35,834 nt of DNA from an uncultured Alphaproteobacteria bacterium (GCA_946613195.1 CAMOFE010000006.1:1-35834), one strand, 5' to 3'. Shown: positions 16,356 through 25,456, counted from the first letter of the stretch. Notes: generated from the sequence alone by a model not told the origin. Numbers and translations: made by a program.

Positions 16356-17191
16356 TTTTGCATCTCTTTATTTTTAATATTTTTTAATTCCATATATTTA
16401 TCTGACACTATTTTGCCCAGTGTGCTTGCTATTTCTTTTCTATCCATGTTACCCGGTTGCACGGGTGGCATAATTGTAATTTCAACACGAAACCCGCCAA
16501 TTGCCATTATATGAAATATTTGACCAAACGCACTGCGTTCACGCGAACACTTTGGCCCCATATCTTGTTTTGCATTATCAAAGTATCCATAATGTTCTGC
16601 CAATGTTTCATCATCAATCGGTGTTCCATCACAATAACGATAGTGCATCGCAATCGGTTGAACCCATGTATCTGAATTTTCAACAAAGTTGAACAAAGTA
16701 CTCTTAAATGGTTTTACATATGCGCCGTTTGTCGTTGTCCCTTCGGGAAATATAATCATTGGGTATTTTACATCTTTGACCTGGGCTTGAACATGTGCCA
16801 ATGCATCACGTGCATGTGATGGACGACGATCAACAAACACAACACCAAATTTACGCGCAATCGGTCCCACAATCGGCCAATGTTCCATTTCTTTCTTGGC
16901 AACAAAACTGCCACCGACAATTAATGGAAATGTTGCAATCTCAAAAACAGAGATATGATTTGACACAACAATCAACGGTCTGTGTTCCGACACTTTTCCA
17001 TTTACGCGAATTTTAATTCCCGCCAATTTTACCAAGAACCACATAAAGACACGCATATACCATACCGCCATTCGCCCACGTGGTAAAATTGCAATTATTG
17101 GAATCTGGACCCCAACCAAAATACAAAAAATACCAAACTTGCATACCGCGATTGTGTTAGTAAAAATATTTTGTTTTCGCATATTTGCCAT
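16352..17191 (-). CDS. olsA: 1-acylglycerol-3-phosphate-type acyltransferase, OlsA-like
   Basis: 279 residues of the PlsC family, which moves an acyl chain onto a lyso-lipid at the inner membrane. An N-terminal membrane helix (FGIFCILVGVQIPIIAILP) precedes motif I NHISVFE, motif II FVDRRPSHARD and motif III FPEGTTTNG. Motif I has Glu where the family has Asp (NHx4D). Because it directly follows olsB (one base between stop and start), it most likely adds the second acyl chain to lyso-ornithine lipid. Start 17191 was chosen over 17224 because it abuts the olsB stop and avoids a 29-base overlap. The stop is TGA within the ATGA overlap with proS. Confidence 0.85.
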   Translation of the reverse strand: MANMRKQNIFTNTIAVCKFGIFCILVGVQIPIIAILPRGRMAVWYMRVFMWFLVKLAGIKIRVNGKVSEHRPLIVVSNHISVFEIATFPLIVGGSFVAKKEMEHWPIVGPIARKFGVVFVDRRPSHARDALAHVQAQVKDVKYPMIIFPEGTTTNGAYVKPFKSTLFNFVENSDTWVQPIAMHYRYCDGTPIDDETLAEHYGYFDNAKQDMGPKCSRERSAFGQIFHIMAIGGFRVEITIMPPVQPGNMDRKEIASTLGKIVSDKYMELKNIKNKEMQK

Positions 17192-17192
17192 T

Positions 17193-18161
17193 TTATTCAC
17201 CAGTCCCCTGTTCATCTTCGGCATCTGTTATAAATTCTGCATCGGCTGCATCTTCGCGCAACAAGAAATCAAACACAGCGCCCGCCATTTTCAGTGGCAC
17301 AGTTACCGGCGACAAAACGATTTTGCCAACAGTCTTGATAAAACCATCACGAAATTCACCATCATCAATTCCATCCAATGCAGTCGTGCGTCCCAAGAAA
17401 TGTTTTTTATATGCCGCATCAATATTTTTTACCTGCATCAAAACAAATACATCGTATGTATTAAACGGTGCATCAACAAATACACCACGACCAAAAGATG
17501 CCCCCAGACGCAAATATCCTTTAATCAACGGTGGCATTTCACGACGCGCCGCATCTTCATCAACAAACACAGCCGGTAAAATATTCATACGTGCCAATTT
17601 TGGATTAACACCATCTGCAAAGTTTTCTGGAATAACAGTTGCACGGAATTTAAGTGGTGATAAGTTGTTGTAATACAGATACGATATCGCCTGGGCAGAT
17701 AATCCTGGATTTTTACCAACCCACGATGCAACGCCGAATATCAGCGCAACCTTGCGACGTACAATGTATTCACCCAGTCCCGCCCACAACATTCGCATAA
17801 CCAATGCATTGTCGCGATATTCGCGCGCAACACATGCACGCGACATTTCCGCAATATTCGCTGGTGATTTTTTTATTTTTGTAATATTAAATTCTGTTTC
17901 TGTATAAAAACCACCCATTTTTTCAGCAGCGTTTCTGTCAATAATTCTGTATGTTCCAACAACTTTACCATTATGAAATACCGCCATATATTCTGCGGCC
18001 ATATCATAGTCATCATATTCTTCGCGCAATGCGTGCTGTTCTTCGGTGGCCGATGCCCCCTCTTCCACGACAAAGACTTCGTACCGCAGATTGCGCACCA
18101 TACGTCTTTCTTCTTTGTTACGGGTCAACCTAACCTCAAAATCACGAACTTTTATCGCCAT
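17193..18161 (-). CDS. olsB: L-ornithine N-alpha-acyltransferase OlsB
   Basis: Transfers a 3-hydroxyacyl group from ACP to ornithine, the first step of ornithine-lipid synthesis. 322 residues, GNAT fold of the haemolysin-like family: RLTRNKEERRMVRNLRYEVF at the start, GKVVGTYRIIDRN, MSRACVAREYRDNALVMRML and the GVASWVGKNPG region, followed by HLR-like LSPLKFRATV. The length and C-terminal extension fit OlsB. Start 18161 has AAAGG 8 bases upstream. It is the first gene of an olsB-olsA-proS transcription unit. Ornithine lipids replace phospholipids under phosphate limitation, but no Pho box is evident. Confidence 0.88.
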   Translation of the reverse strand: MAIKVRDFEVRLTRNKEERRMVRNLRYEVFVVEEGASATEEQHALREEYDDYDMAAEYMAVFHNGKVVGTYRIIDRNAAEKMGGFYTETEFNITKIKKSPANIAEMSRACVAREYRDNALVMRMLWAGLGEYIVRRKVALIFGVASWVGKNPGLSAQAISYLYYNNLSPLKFRATVIPENFADGVNPKLARMNILPAVFVDEDAARREMPPLIKGYLRLGASFGRGVFVDAPFNTYDVFVLMQVKNIDAAYKKHFLGRTTALDGIDDGEFRDGFIKTVGKIVLSPVTVPLKMAGAVFDFLLREDAADAEFITDAEDEQGTGE

Positions 18162-18283
18162 AATATAAACCTTTGTATAATAATGCCTAGGCTAGCAGAG
18201 AAAAAGCAGATTGTAAAGAAAGACTTTTTGGTGAATAATGTTTCGCATATTTCATCGTGCGGGTACTCATCCATTATTAACTA

Positions 18284-18309
18284 AAATCGCCCATCGGACG
18301 ATTTTTATT
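18284..18309 (-). terminator. Intrinsic terminator after the MltB-like gene
   Basis: Minus strand AAATCGTCC-GAT-GGGCGATTT followed by a T-rich tract; starts inside the stop codon. Confidence 0.8.
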
Positions 18310-19303
18310 TTAACCGGTCTGCCAGTTCTGCAATGGCGATTGCGTACCAGTTGGAATTATTCCATTTTTTTATGCGATAAAAATTAGGATATGTCAGATA
18401 TGCAATTATTTCTGCATCATCCGCAACATTTGCCAAATCTGCAATCAAACCCGCAGACATCTGGGATTTTGGCAACGCAGAACCATCTGGATTCACAACG
18501 CCCATTTTCGCCCATTCCGACAAATTTTTCTTTGTTTTCCCGTCCAATAATTTTCTGTTAAAATCGTGTGGCAATACAACACGACGAACAATACGTTCGT
18601 CCTTGTTCCAGCCCAGTTTATTCAGATAATTTCCGGCACTGAACATTGCATCGCTGACATTATTTATAATATCAACCTTGCCATCATCGTTTCCATCACA
18701 ACCGTATGTTGCCAATGTTGTTGGAATAAACTGAAAATGCCCCATGGCACCTGCCCAACTGCCTTGAATTTTATCTATGTCCAATTTATTATCATCTGCA
18801 ATTTTCATCAGTGCCAACAACTGGTCCCCAAAGAATTTTTCGCGCCGTCCATCATACATCAATGTAAAGAAAGAATCTTTCAGACGATAATCCCCATGCG
18901 CCCGACCATAATTAGATTCCAATCCCCAAAACGCCAGAATTACATGTGGTTGAATGCCATATTCTTCTTGAACACGATGCAACAATGTCGGATATGTATC
19001 ACGCATACGCCGACCATTTGCAACACGCGTTTTGGTAACCATACGCGATAAATACTTATCTAAATCCAGACGAAATTCTTTCTGGTTTTTATCATTTTTT
19101 ATAATGGATGGAATAAACATTGGCGAATTTAGTGTCGCATCAATTGTGGCATTTGATATGTTTTCAGACACAGCACGTGTTCGCACATCGTCCATTAAAG
19201 AATTCCATCTGTCCATATCAAAATCGCCATCTGCACGCGCGCCACCAAACAAAGTAATAAATAACGCAGCAACAAATGTGCGTGAACATAATTTATATAT
19301 CAT
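18305..19303 (-). CDS. mltB: Lytic murein transglycosylase, MltB/GH103 family
   Basis: Cleaves peptidoglycan between MurNAc and GlcNAc to give 1,6-anhydro ends. 332 residues: signal peptide (MIYKLCSRTFVAALFITLFG), then the SLT_2 domain with catalytic Glu129 in FWGLESNYG, GSWAGAMGHFQFIP, and an EF-hand-like calcium loop DGNDDGKVD, as in Slt35. No lipobox Cys follows the signal peptide, so it is periplasmic rather than lipid-anchored. No C-terminal peptidoglycan-binding domain is seen. AAGGA lies 7 bases before the start. It is 15 bases downstream of an outer-membrane barrel gene, probably one operon. Confidence 0.9.
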   Translation of the reverse strand: MIYKLCSRTFVAALFITLFGGARADGDFDMDRWNSLMDDVRTRAVSENISNATIDATLNSPMFIPSIIKNDKNQKEFRLDLDKYLSRMVTKTRVANGRRMRDTYPTLLHRVQEEYGIQPHVILAFWGLESNYGRAHGDYRLKDSFFTLMYDGRREKFFGDQLLALMKIADDNKLDIDKIQGSWAGAMGHFQFIPTTLATYGCDGNDDGKVDIINNVSDAMFSAGNYLNKLGWNKDERIVRRVVLPHDFNRKLLDGKTKKNLSEWAKMGVVNPDGSALPKSQMSAGLIADLANVADDAEIIAYLTYPNFYRIKKWNNSNWYAIAIAELADRLK

Positions 19304-19318
19304 GTAATATCCTTTGAT

Positions 19319-20875
19319 TTAGAAAGAATACTTAAATCCCAGACGCAAACCGAATGATTGCCATGTGGCTTCTTTCAATGAATCTGAAACATCTTCGGTA
19401 TGTGCGTTTGTTGTAACAATAGCATAATCACCTGTAAAGTTACCAAAATCATCCGTTAACGCAACAAATTCAGAATATTGCGCGATGTACAATTTTCCAG
19501 GGATTTTACCAATATGGAAACAGTTTGTATCTGCCTTTAATGACAATGCCAAACGGTCTGACAGGTGAAAGTCATATTCTAACTCAAACGCGTACGCATA
19601 TGCGCCAGATGTACCTTCGTCCAAGAAACTGGGGTCTTGCTGCCAATCATCACGGTTTGGCCAAATACCTTCGGATGAATATTTTGGCAAACTGAACTGT
19701 GCGTACAGACGCAATTTATCAGACCACGTCATTTGCTTTTCTATTTCCAGTCCCACATAAAAACCCGACCATGTTGTATTATAAATATGTGTTGTACCCG
19801 GCACCATAATCGGCCCATCGCCACCAATAACCACACATTCGTTTGGTCCGACACCCCACGGTATCAGCCCCATTGTCGTTGGGTCATAATCCGTGGTTAC
19901 AATGTTTGTTTCACCACCAACATCCACTGTATTTATATAATTATATCCATAACCGTCTGGGACACTGGATGTGATTGCAACCTTGATATCTTCGGGTGAC
20001 ATACAAACCTGATACCAATTAGGTGGCACATTTGTTGCACCAACTGGGACACTGTGATAATAAACTTCGCCCAAAGTATCGGTTACTTCACCAAATACAT
20101 ATGCGCCCGTATTTGTCATCAATGGCAAATAGATGCCAGGGTTTGGGAAATAATGATCGGACATTTCCAAGTTATGCTTGAATATCTCGTACCCAATTGA
20201 TGGCGAGAATTTCCATCCCCCAATATCCCAAACATGATGCGCACCAATTCCCAACTTAAAGTGATTAGTACGACCAGATTGATCACCCATTGATACGGTA
20301 AATATCCCCTCGGACGGTTTGGCCATATCGTATGGTTTCAAGTCATAATCTGTTGACATTCCACCATGCGACATATCACCAAATGTATATTCACCATACG
20401 CAAACAAATCAAAATTGCGCAGACCAAACACATGACGCAAACCAACGGTAAATTCATTAAACACCATATCGTCCCATTCCAAGACAGAATTTACCCCGGT
20501 GGTAAAACTAAAATCTGCAAAACGACGCGCGTATCCGCCATATATACTGGTTCTGTTTTCAGATTCAATCGGACGCGACACACCGTTTACGGTCATTGCA
20601 GAATCCATCCCAGACGTTATCGCCACTGTATCAACAGTTTGTTGTTTTGGAATTCTGTATGTATATGTACGATTGCCAACAACCTGTTTAGAACCTGTTG
20701 TGCCGACATATTTGCTGTACCCTTGGGATTTATAGTCGCCGTATGCCGCCTGGTTTGCTGTTTTTTCCCCACTGTCTTGATAATAAACAGGAACACCTTC
20801 GTTCGCTGCAAACGCCGCAAACGATACAGAAAACGCGGATAATAGCGTCAAACAACCTTTCGTAACCACTTTCAT
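19319..20875 (-). CDS. Large outer-membrane beta-barrel protein
   Basis: 518 residues. A signal peptide (MKVVTKGCLTLLSAFSVSFAAFA) precedes a low-complexity passenger-like region and many amphipathic strands: RRFADFSFTTGVNSVLEWDDM, FDLFAYGEYTFGDM, HFKLGIGAHHVWDIGGWKFSPSIGYEIF, GFYVGLEIEKQMTWSDKLRLY and a terminal SFGLRLGFKYSF. The two-part layout with long loops vaguely recalls omptin-type barrels, but I cannot place omptin Asp/His residues with confidence, so no activity is claimed. Start 20875 was chosen because the promoter at 20883-20911 puts the transcript start at this ATG; there is no Shine-Dalgarno. Confidence 0.75.
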   Translation of the reverse strand: MKVVTKGCLTLLSAFSVSFAAFAANEGVPVYYQDSGEKTANQAAYGDYKSQGYSKYVGTTGSKQVVGNRTYTYRIPKQQTVDTVAITSGMDSAMTVNGVSRPIESENRTSIYGGYARRFADFSFTTGVNSVLEWDDMVFNEFTVGLRHVFGLRNFDLFAYGEYTFGDMSHGGMSTDYDLKPYDMAKPSEGIFTVSMGDQSGRTNHFKLGIGAHHVWDIGGWKFSPSIGYEIFKHNLEMSDHYFPNPGIYLPLMTNTGAYVFGEVTDTLGEVYYHSVPVGATNVPPNWYQVCMSPEDIKVAITSSVPDGYGYNYINTVDVGGETNIVTTDYDPTTMGLIPWGVGPNECVVIGGDGPIMVPGTTHIYNTTWSGFYVGLEIEKQMTWSDKLRLYAQFSLPKYSSEGIWPNRDDWQQDPSFLDEGTSGAYAYAFELEYDFHLSDRLALSLKADTNCFHIGKIPGKLYIAQYSEFVALTDDFGNFTGDYAIVTTNAHTEDVSDSLKEATWQSFGLRLGFKYSF

Positions 20876-20882
20876 AGTGTGC

Positions 20883-20911
20883 ATTATATCATAAAAACAC
20901 AAATATGACAA
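20883..20911 (-). promoter_or_regulatory. Promoter of the barrel gene at 20875, predicted leaderless
   Basis: Minus strand TTGTCA (20911-20906), 17 bases, TATAAT (20888-20883) with TG-n extension. Seven bases separate the box from the ATG. Confidence 0.75.
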
Positions 20912-20923
20912 AACAATTATCAC

Positions 20924-20951
20924 TTGCATACAAAAAACAAGACTGTACAAT
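20924..20951 (+). promoter_or_regulatory. Promoter of hemW, predicted near-leaderless
   Basis: TTGCAT (20924-20929), 16 bases, TACAAT (20946-20951). The ATG follows 9 bases later and no Shine-Dalgarno exists. Confidence 0.65.
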
Positions 20952-20960
20952 ACTCACATA

Positions 20961-22016
20961 ATGATACAGCCCCATAACATATACATCCATGTCCCATTTT
21001 GCGCATCAAAATGCAAATACTGCGCTTTTTTTTCAAGCGCATGCGCCAACCCAGATTGGTATTTATATACCGCAAAAATTTGTGATGAAATAAAATACTG
21101 GGGGATACGTCTGGGAAAAATTTCTGTACCGACTGTATTTTTTGGCGGGGGAACACCATCACTGATGCCGACAGATGTTTTTGATAAAATAATGTCTGAA
21201 ATACGCAAAAATTTTAACATAACAAATGATGCAGAAATAACACTGGAATCAAATCCAGGAACATTAAATAAAAAAAAATTATCAGATTTTATCAGTGCCG
21301 GGGTAAATCGTCTGTCTGTGGGTGTTCAACGTTTAGACGATAAATCATTAAAATTCTTGGGACGCGTGCACGATGTTAAAACAGCACGTAATATTTTAGA
21401 TATCGCACAACAAATGGACATTCGTCTGTCGGCTGATTTTATTTACGGGTTACCTGGGGATACCGTAAAATCAGTTATGCAAATGTGTCGTGATATAAAC
21501 TCTATCGGGTTAAAACATTGTTCAATGTACGAACTGACAATTGAAGAAAATACCCCATTGGGAAAAATGAATCTGAATATGCCGACTAATGATGAAATGG
21601 CAGATATGTACAATGCGATTGATGAAACATTGATTCTGCCCAGATATGAAGTTTCTAACTATGCCGCACACGGGGATGAATGTCGGCACAATCAAAACAT
21701 CTGGGACGGCGCACCATATATCGGAATTGGTCGGGGTGCGGCAGGACGGATTTATATTGATGATACTTGGTATGAACAAATGGGCGCATACGAAAAATTT
21801 ACACCCATCAATTCGCACGAACGCGCAACTGAAATTTTGATAACAGGTATGCGTACCACACGCGGTATTAAATTGACAGACCAAATAAAAAATATTATTG
21901 ATATACAATACGCAAACACACATCCAGAACAGATAACTATCGCAAACGGGCGAATATCTGCGACAAAAAATGGAATGTTGATTCTGGATGATTTGTTGTT
22001 AAACTTGGTAAAATAA
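20961..22016 (+). CDS. hemW: Radical SAM heme chaperone HemW
   Basis: 351 residues. The radical SAM [4Fe-4S] motif is C14-x3-C18-x2-C21 followed by AF, as in HemW rather than the coproporphyrinogen oxidase HemN. Further family motifs are VFFGGGTPSLM, EITLESNPGTL, GVNRLSVGVQRLDD, SADFIYGLPG and YEVSNYA. HemW binds heme and is thought to hand it to respiratory proteins. It is slightly short (E. coli HemW is 378 residues), mainly at the C-terminal domain. The stop is one base before the M13 peptidase ATG, so the two are probably co-transcribed. Confidence 0.92.
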   Translation: MIQPHNIYIHVPFCASKCKYCAFFSSACANPDWYLYTAKICDEIKYWGIRLGKISVPTVFFGGGTPSLMPTDVFDKIMSEIRKNFNITNDAEITLESNPGTLNKKKLSDFISAGVNRLSVGVQRLDDKSLKFLGRVHDVKTARNILDIAQQMDIRLSADFIYGLPGDTVKSVMQMCRDINSIGLKHCSMYELTIEENTPLGKMNLNMPTNDEMADMYNAIDETLILPRYEVSNYAAHGDECRHNQNIWDGAPYIGIGRGAAGRIYIDDTWYEQMGAYEKFTPINSHERATEILITGMRTTRGIKLTDQIKNIIDIQYANTHPEQITIANGRISATKNGMLILDDLLLNLVK

Positions 22017-22017
22017 A

Positions 22018-24006
22018 ATGAAGAATAAAATATTAAACATTATTGGAATAATCGCGGTCTGCGTAATGGTCGCAATGGCTGTTTTTATTAAAAAGGAGAA
22101 AACTATGCAAATTGGTATCAACCCAGAAAATATGGATTTAACCACACGTCCAGGCGATAACTTTTTTGATTATGCAACATATGGTTGGCGCAAATCGCAC
22201 CCAATCCCAGATGACTATACACGTTATGACGCGTTTGAGGTATTAAATGAAACCAACATGACACGTGTTCGCGAAATTGCAGAAACAGATAACGGTAAAA
22301 TTGGCACATTGTATAAAATCGCAATGAACGCAGAAAAATTAAATGCGGATAAAACCACACTTGTAAAAAAATACTTGGATAAAATTGATGAATTAAAATC
22401 ACCATCTGATTTGCCAAAATATTTGGGATATGCACATCGTTTTTCTGGGGGATTTTGGGGTGATGGTGTTGCACTGGATGAAATGGACAGTGAATATTAT
22501 CTGTATAACATTGGCCAAGGAGGCATTGGTCTATCACGCGATTACTTTTTTGATACGGATGAAAAATCGGTTCAAGTTCGCACTGCATATAAAAAGTTTA
22601 TTACAAAACAGATGAAAAATTTTGGCATAAATGTAGATGCAGAAAAACTGTATGCATTAGAAGAACGTATGGCGAAATCGTTTTATAAAAAAGAAAAACT
22701 GCGTGATCCACATGCAAACTATCACAAAATGTCTGTGGCAGAAGTAAAACAAAATTTCCCAAACTTTGATTGGGATGAATATTTAACTGCGCGTGGTGCG
22801 GCGGCGGCAAAACATATCAACATCAACCAACCCGAAGCAATTTCTGAATCAATCAAAATTATGAATGATACAGATTTTAATTTGATAAAGACATATCTGA
22901 AATATCGCATAATAACAGGCGCTGATTCGTTTTTAGATGATGATACATATGAAATATCTTTTGATTTTTACAACCGCACAATCGCAGGACAAAAAGAACA
23001 AAAACCGCGCTGGAAGCGCAGTGTTGCAATGTTGGATGGAACACTGGGCGAAGAAATCGGACATCTGTATGTAAAAAAATATTTTCCCGCAGATGCTAAA
23101 AAACGTATGGAAACACTGGTTGAAAATTTGCGCCGTGCATATGAAATACGCATTAAAAATCTGGATTGGATGAGTGACGATACCAAAAAACGCGCATTGG
23201 AAAAATTGAATGGGTTTACTGCGAAAATAGGTTATCCAAACAAATGGCGCGATTACAGTAAACTGGAAATATTGGCAGATGAATCATTGTATGAAAATAT
23301 GATTCGTGTTGCGCGTTTTGAGGATGATTTTTGGATAAAAAAAATAGGTCAGAAAAAAGACCCCAGCATTTGGTATATGAATGCACATGAAATAAATGCT
23401 TATTACGACCCATCTACAAATGAAATTTGTTTTCCTGCCGGCATTTTGCAGTATCCATTTTTTGATATGTCCGCAGATGATGCATTTAACTATGGTGCGA
23501 TTGGTGCAATTATTGGGCATGAAATGACACATGGTTTTGACGATATGGGACGGAAGTTTGATAAAAACGGGAACTTGGTTGATTGGTGGACCGCGGCAGA
23601 TGCATCTGGATTTGATGCGCGTGCATCTGTTATGCGTGAATTCTTTGATAAAATTGTAATTGCCCCAGATGTACACGCAAATGGCGAATTTACATTGGGC
23701 GAAAACTTGGCTGATTACGGCGGGGTTACAATCGCATACACCGCATATAAAAACTTTGGTGTGCCATCAGATACAGTAAATGGTATGACCCCAGATATGC
23801 GATTCTTTATCGCATACGCGGGTGCATGGGCGGGCAATATTCGTGATGATGCCGCAATCGCACAAACAAAAACAAACGAGCACTCGTTAAACGAGAATCG
23901 TGTAAATGGAATATTACCACACATTGATGCATGGTATGATGCGTTTGGTATATCAGATACTGATAAAATGTATATCGCCCCCAGCATGCGCGTCAGGCTG
24001 TGGTAA
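22018..24006 (+). CDS. M13 family (neprilysin/PepO-like) zinc metallopeptidase
   Basis: Endopeptidase acting on short peptides. 662 residues, the usual M13 size. Conserved motifs are GDNFFDYATYGWRKSHPIP at the N-terminus, NAYYDPSTNEICFPAGIL, the zinc site H501-E-x-x-H505 in GHEMTHGFDD, E562-NLAD-YGG with third ligand Glu562, and a final CxxW-less end (VRLW). A short N-terminal membrane helix (IIGIIAVCVMVAMAVFI) would hold the catalytic domain in the periplasm. A second ATG at 22105 has AAGGAG 6 bases before it, while the first has none; that start would give a 633-residue cytoplasmic enzyme. Both forms are possible. Confidence 0.9.
   Translation: MKNKILNIIGIIAVCVMVAMAVFIKKEKTMQIGINPENMDLTTRPGDNFFDYATYGWRKSHPIPDDYTRYDAFEVLNETNMTRVREIAETDNGKIGTLYKIAMNAEKLNADKTTLVKKYLDKIDELKSPSDLPKYLGYAHRFSGGFWGDGVALDEMDSEYYLYNIGQGGIGLSRDYFFDTDEKSVQVRTAYKKFITKQMKNFGINVDAEKLYALEERMAKSFYKKEKLRDPHANYHKMSVAEVKQNFPNFDWDEYLTARGAAAAKHININQPEAISESIKIMNDTDFNLIKTYLKYRIITGADSFLDDDTYEISFDFYNRTIAGQKEQKPRWKRSVAMLDGTLGEEIGHLYVKKYFPADAKKRMETLVENLRRAYEIRIKNLDWMSDDTKKRALEKLNGFTAKIGYPNKWRDYSKLEILADESLYENMIRVARFEDDFWIKKIGQKKDPSIWYMNAHEINAYYDPSTNEICFPAGILQYPFFDMSADDAFNYGAIGAIIGHEMTHGFDDMGRKFDKNGNLVDWWTAADASGFDARASVMREFFDKIVIAPDVHANGEFTLGENLADYGGVTIAYTAYKNFGVPSDTVNGMTPDMRFFIAYAGAWAGNIRDDAAIAQTKTNEHSLNENRVNGILPHIDAWYDAFGISDTDKMYIAPSMRVRLW
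22094..22107 (+). promoter_or_regulatory. Internal strong ribosome site and alternative start in the M13 gene
   Basis: AAGGAG, 6-base spacing, ATG at 22105, in frame. It would remove the 29-residue membrane anchor. Confidence 0.5.
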
Positions 24007-24022
24007 TTTAAGCAAGTCTTTA

Positions 24023-24050
24023 TCCCCCACTGTTTTTGTGGGGGATTTTT
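24023..24050 (+). terminator. Intrinsic terminator of the hemW-M13 unit
   Basis: Stem TCCCCCAC/GTGGGGGA with loop TGTTTTT and T run at 24046-24050. Confidence 0.9.
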
Positions 24051-24053
24051 ATA

Positions 24054-24082
24054 TTCACAATACGGTATTTATATGCTATACT
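24054..24082 (+). promoter_or_regulatory. Promoter of the Slam-like gene, near-leaderless
   Basis: TTCACA (24054-24059), 17 bases, TATACT (24077-24082) with a TG-n extension; the ATG at 24093 follows after 10 bases with no Shine-Dalgarno. Confidence 0.65.
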
Positions 24083-24092
24083 GGCACAACAA

Positions 24093-25199
24093 ATGAAACG
24101 ATTCATATTGTTTTTATTATTGGTTTCTATCCCCAGTATAGTATCAGCGGAAATGAAAACAGTTACAATGTCTGCATTGGACGCGATTAAAACCGCCGGC
24201 CAATTGGTTGAACGCGGTGATTATGATACGGCAACACAAATATTAACCATGATGCCCCAGACAAATAATCTGCCAGTGGAAATTGAACGTTGGTTTTTAA
24301 TTGCGCAAATATCACAAAGACAAGGCGATATTGATACCGCAATTAAAATTTATCGCAAAATTTTGGACGACCAACCCGATTTAGTCAAGGTACGATACGA
24401 ATTGGCGCAATGTTATATGGTAAAACAACAATGGTATCGGGCAGACTATCACTTGCGTTTGGCGATGGCTGGACGCAACATCCCAGACGAAGTAAAACAA
24501 CGTATGATGTACTATCGCTATGTTGCACGCAAAAACAAGAATTGGAATGTATGGTTTAACTTTGGCGCGGCACCTGATAATAATATTAACCAGGGTGCTG
24601 GGGGCGAAGAATGTGTTACAAATATGTGGGGAACATTTTGTAGGCAATTACCAGACCCCGTATCCGCAATCGGTTATAATTTAACACTGGGCGGAAATTA
24701 TGAGTTTCGTTTATCTGACCATTGGCGTTGGAAAAATGACGCCAATCTGTACACCAATATTTATAACAAGCACGATTTTGATGACCTGTATTTATCAGCC
24801 AGCACTGGTCCCCGTTATGTTTGGCAAAACGGCGACATATGGGCGGCAATAATTACATCGCGTCGCTGGTACGGATGGGACGGATATAATTGGTCGTATG
24901 GTGGAAAAATAGAAACAAATTATGACTTTACGCGAAAATTATCTGTGGGTTTATCTTTGCGCATCACAGATAATATTTATGATGATTATGGTGAATATAT
25001 GGACGGTCAAACATATTCATCAAATGCACGCGTATCTTATTCAATTGATGCGACAAAATATGTAATTCTGCGCGGGGGCGTATCACGCGAAGATGCCACG
25101 GATGATATTTATGCAAATTGGAGGTATTCAACCGGAATTGGATTTGGTTCTGAATTACCGTTTGGATTTCATATTTATGCAGAACCATCATTTATATGA
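24093..25199 (+). CDS. Slam/DUF560-like TPR plus beta-barrel outer-membrane protein, truncated by in-frame TGA
   Basis: Signal peptide (MKRFILFLLLVSIPSIVSA), TPR-like helices (residues about 30-150: ERGDYDTATQIL, RQGDIDTAIKIYRKIL, VRYELAQCYM, YRADYHLRLAM), then a barrel starting NVWFNFGAAPDNNINQ. This order and the DNNIN motif are those of surface lipoprotein assembly modulators (DUF560), which move lipoproteins or other cargo to the cell surface. The frame stops at TGA (25197-25199, codon 369) but stays open and homologous-looking for another 75 codons. Start 24093 was chosen because it begins the signal peptide and fits the promoter. If the stop is real, the barrel lacks its last strands and BAM signal and is unlikely to insert normally. 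Confidence 0.75.
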   Translation: MKRFILFLLLVSIPSIVSAEMKTVTMSALDAIKTAGQLVERGDYDTATQILTMMPQTNNLPVEIERWFLIAQISQRQGDIDTAIKIYRKILDDQPDLVKVRYELAQCYMVKQQWYRADYHLRLAMAGRNIPDEVKQRMMYYRYVARKNKNWNVWFNFGAAPDNNINQGAGGEECVTNMWGTFCRQLPDPVSAIGYNLTLGGNYEFRLSDHWRWKNDANLYTNIYNKHDFDDLYLSASTGPRYVWQNGDIWAAIITSRRWYGWDGYNWSYGGKIETNYDFTRKLSVGLSLRITDNIYDDYGEYMDGQTYSSNARVSYSIDATKYVILRGGVSREDATDDIYANWRYSTGIGFGSELPFGFHIYAEPSFI

Positions 25200-25424
25200 A
25201 TGAATTATGATGGTCCACGTTGGGTTGTAAAAAACAATCAATTTGCCGAGATTACAGAACGCGACTTTATTCAACGATATGCAGTATCTTTATCCAACAG
25301 CAAATTAGATATATGGGGATTTGTTCCAACAATTACCATCAGTTATACGAAACGCGATTCCAATATTACCGCCCGCGAATACGATAAAACCAGCATTGAA
25401 TTCAACATGCAACAACGGTTTTAA
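25200..25424 (+). pseudogene. Severed C-terminal barrel strands of the Slam-like gene
   Basis: Same frame as the upstream ORF, directly after its TGA. The 74 residues hold NYDGPRW, RDFIQRYAVSLSNSKLDIWG, FVPTITISYTKRDSNI, REYDKTSIEFNMQQRF: the usual Slam ending with the SN...YD motif and terminal Phe. An ATG directly follows the TGA, so re-initiation is possible, but without a Shine-Dalgarno. Confidence 0.7.
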
Positions 25425-25430
25425 TAAAAC

Positions 25431-25455
25431 ATCCGCCATTGGCGGACTTTTTTAT
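25431..25455 (+). terminator. Intrinsic terminator of the Slam-like gene
   Basis: TCCGCC-ATT-GGCGGA, then C and six T. A 7-base repeat array starts right after it. Confidence 0.85.
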
Positions 25456-25456
25456 T

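Noticed and set aside
18162-18283. Promoter of olsB
   Set aside because: TATTAT/TATACA boxes exist, but no -35 at a suitable distance, so no site was annotated; nothing else is seen in this stretch.
25197-25199. UGA recoded as Trp or selenocysteine
   Set aside because: UGA ends the genes at 1212, 2618, 16352 and 26699, three within ATGA overlaps where reading through would run far into the next gene. No SECIS-like hairpin directly follows 25199.
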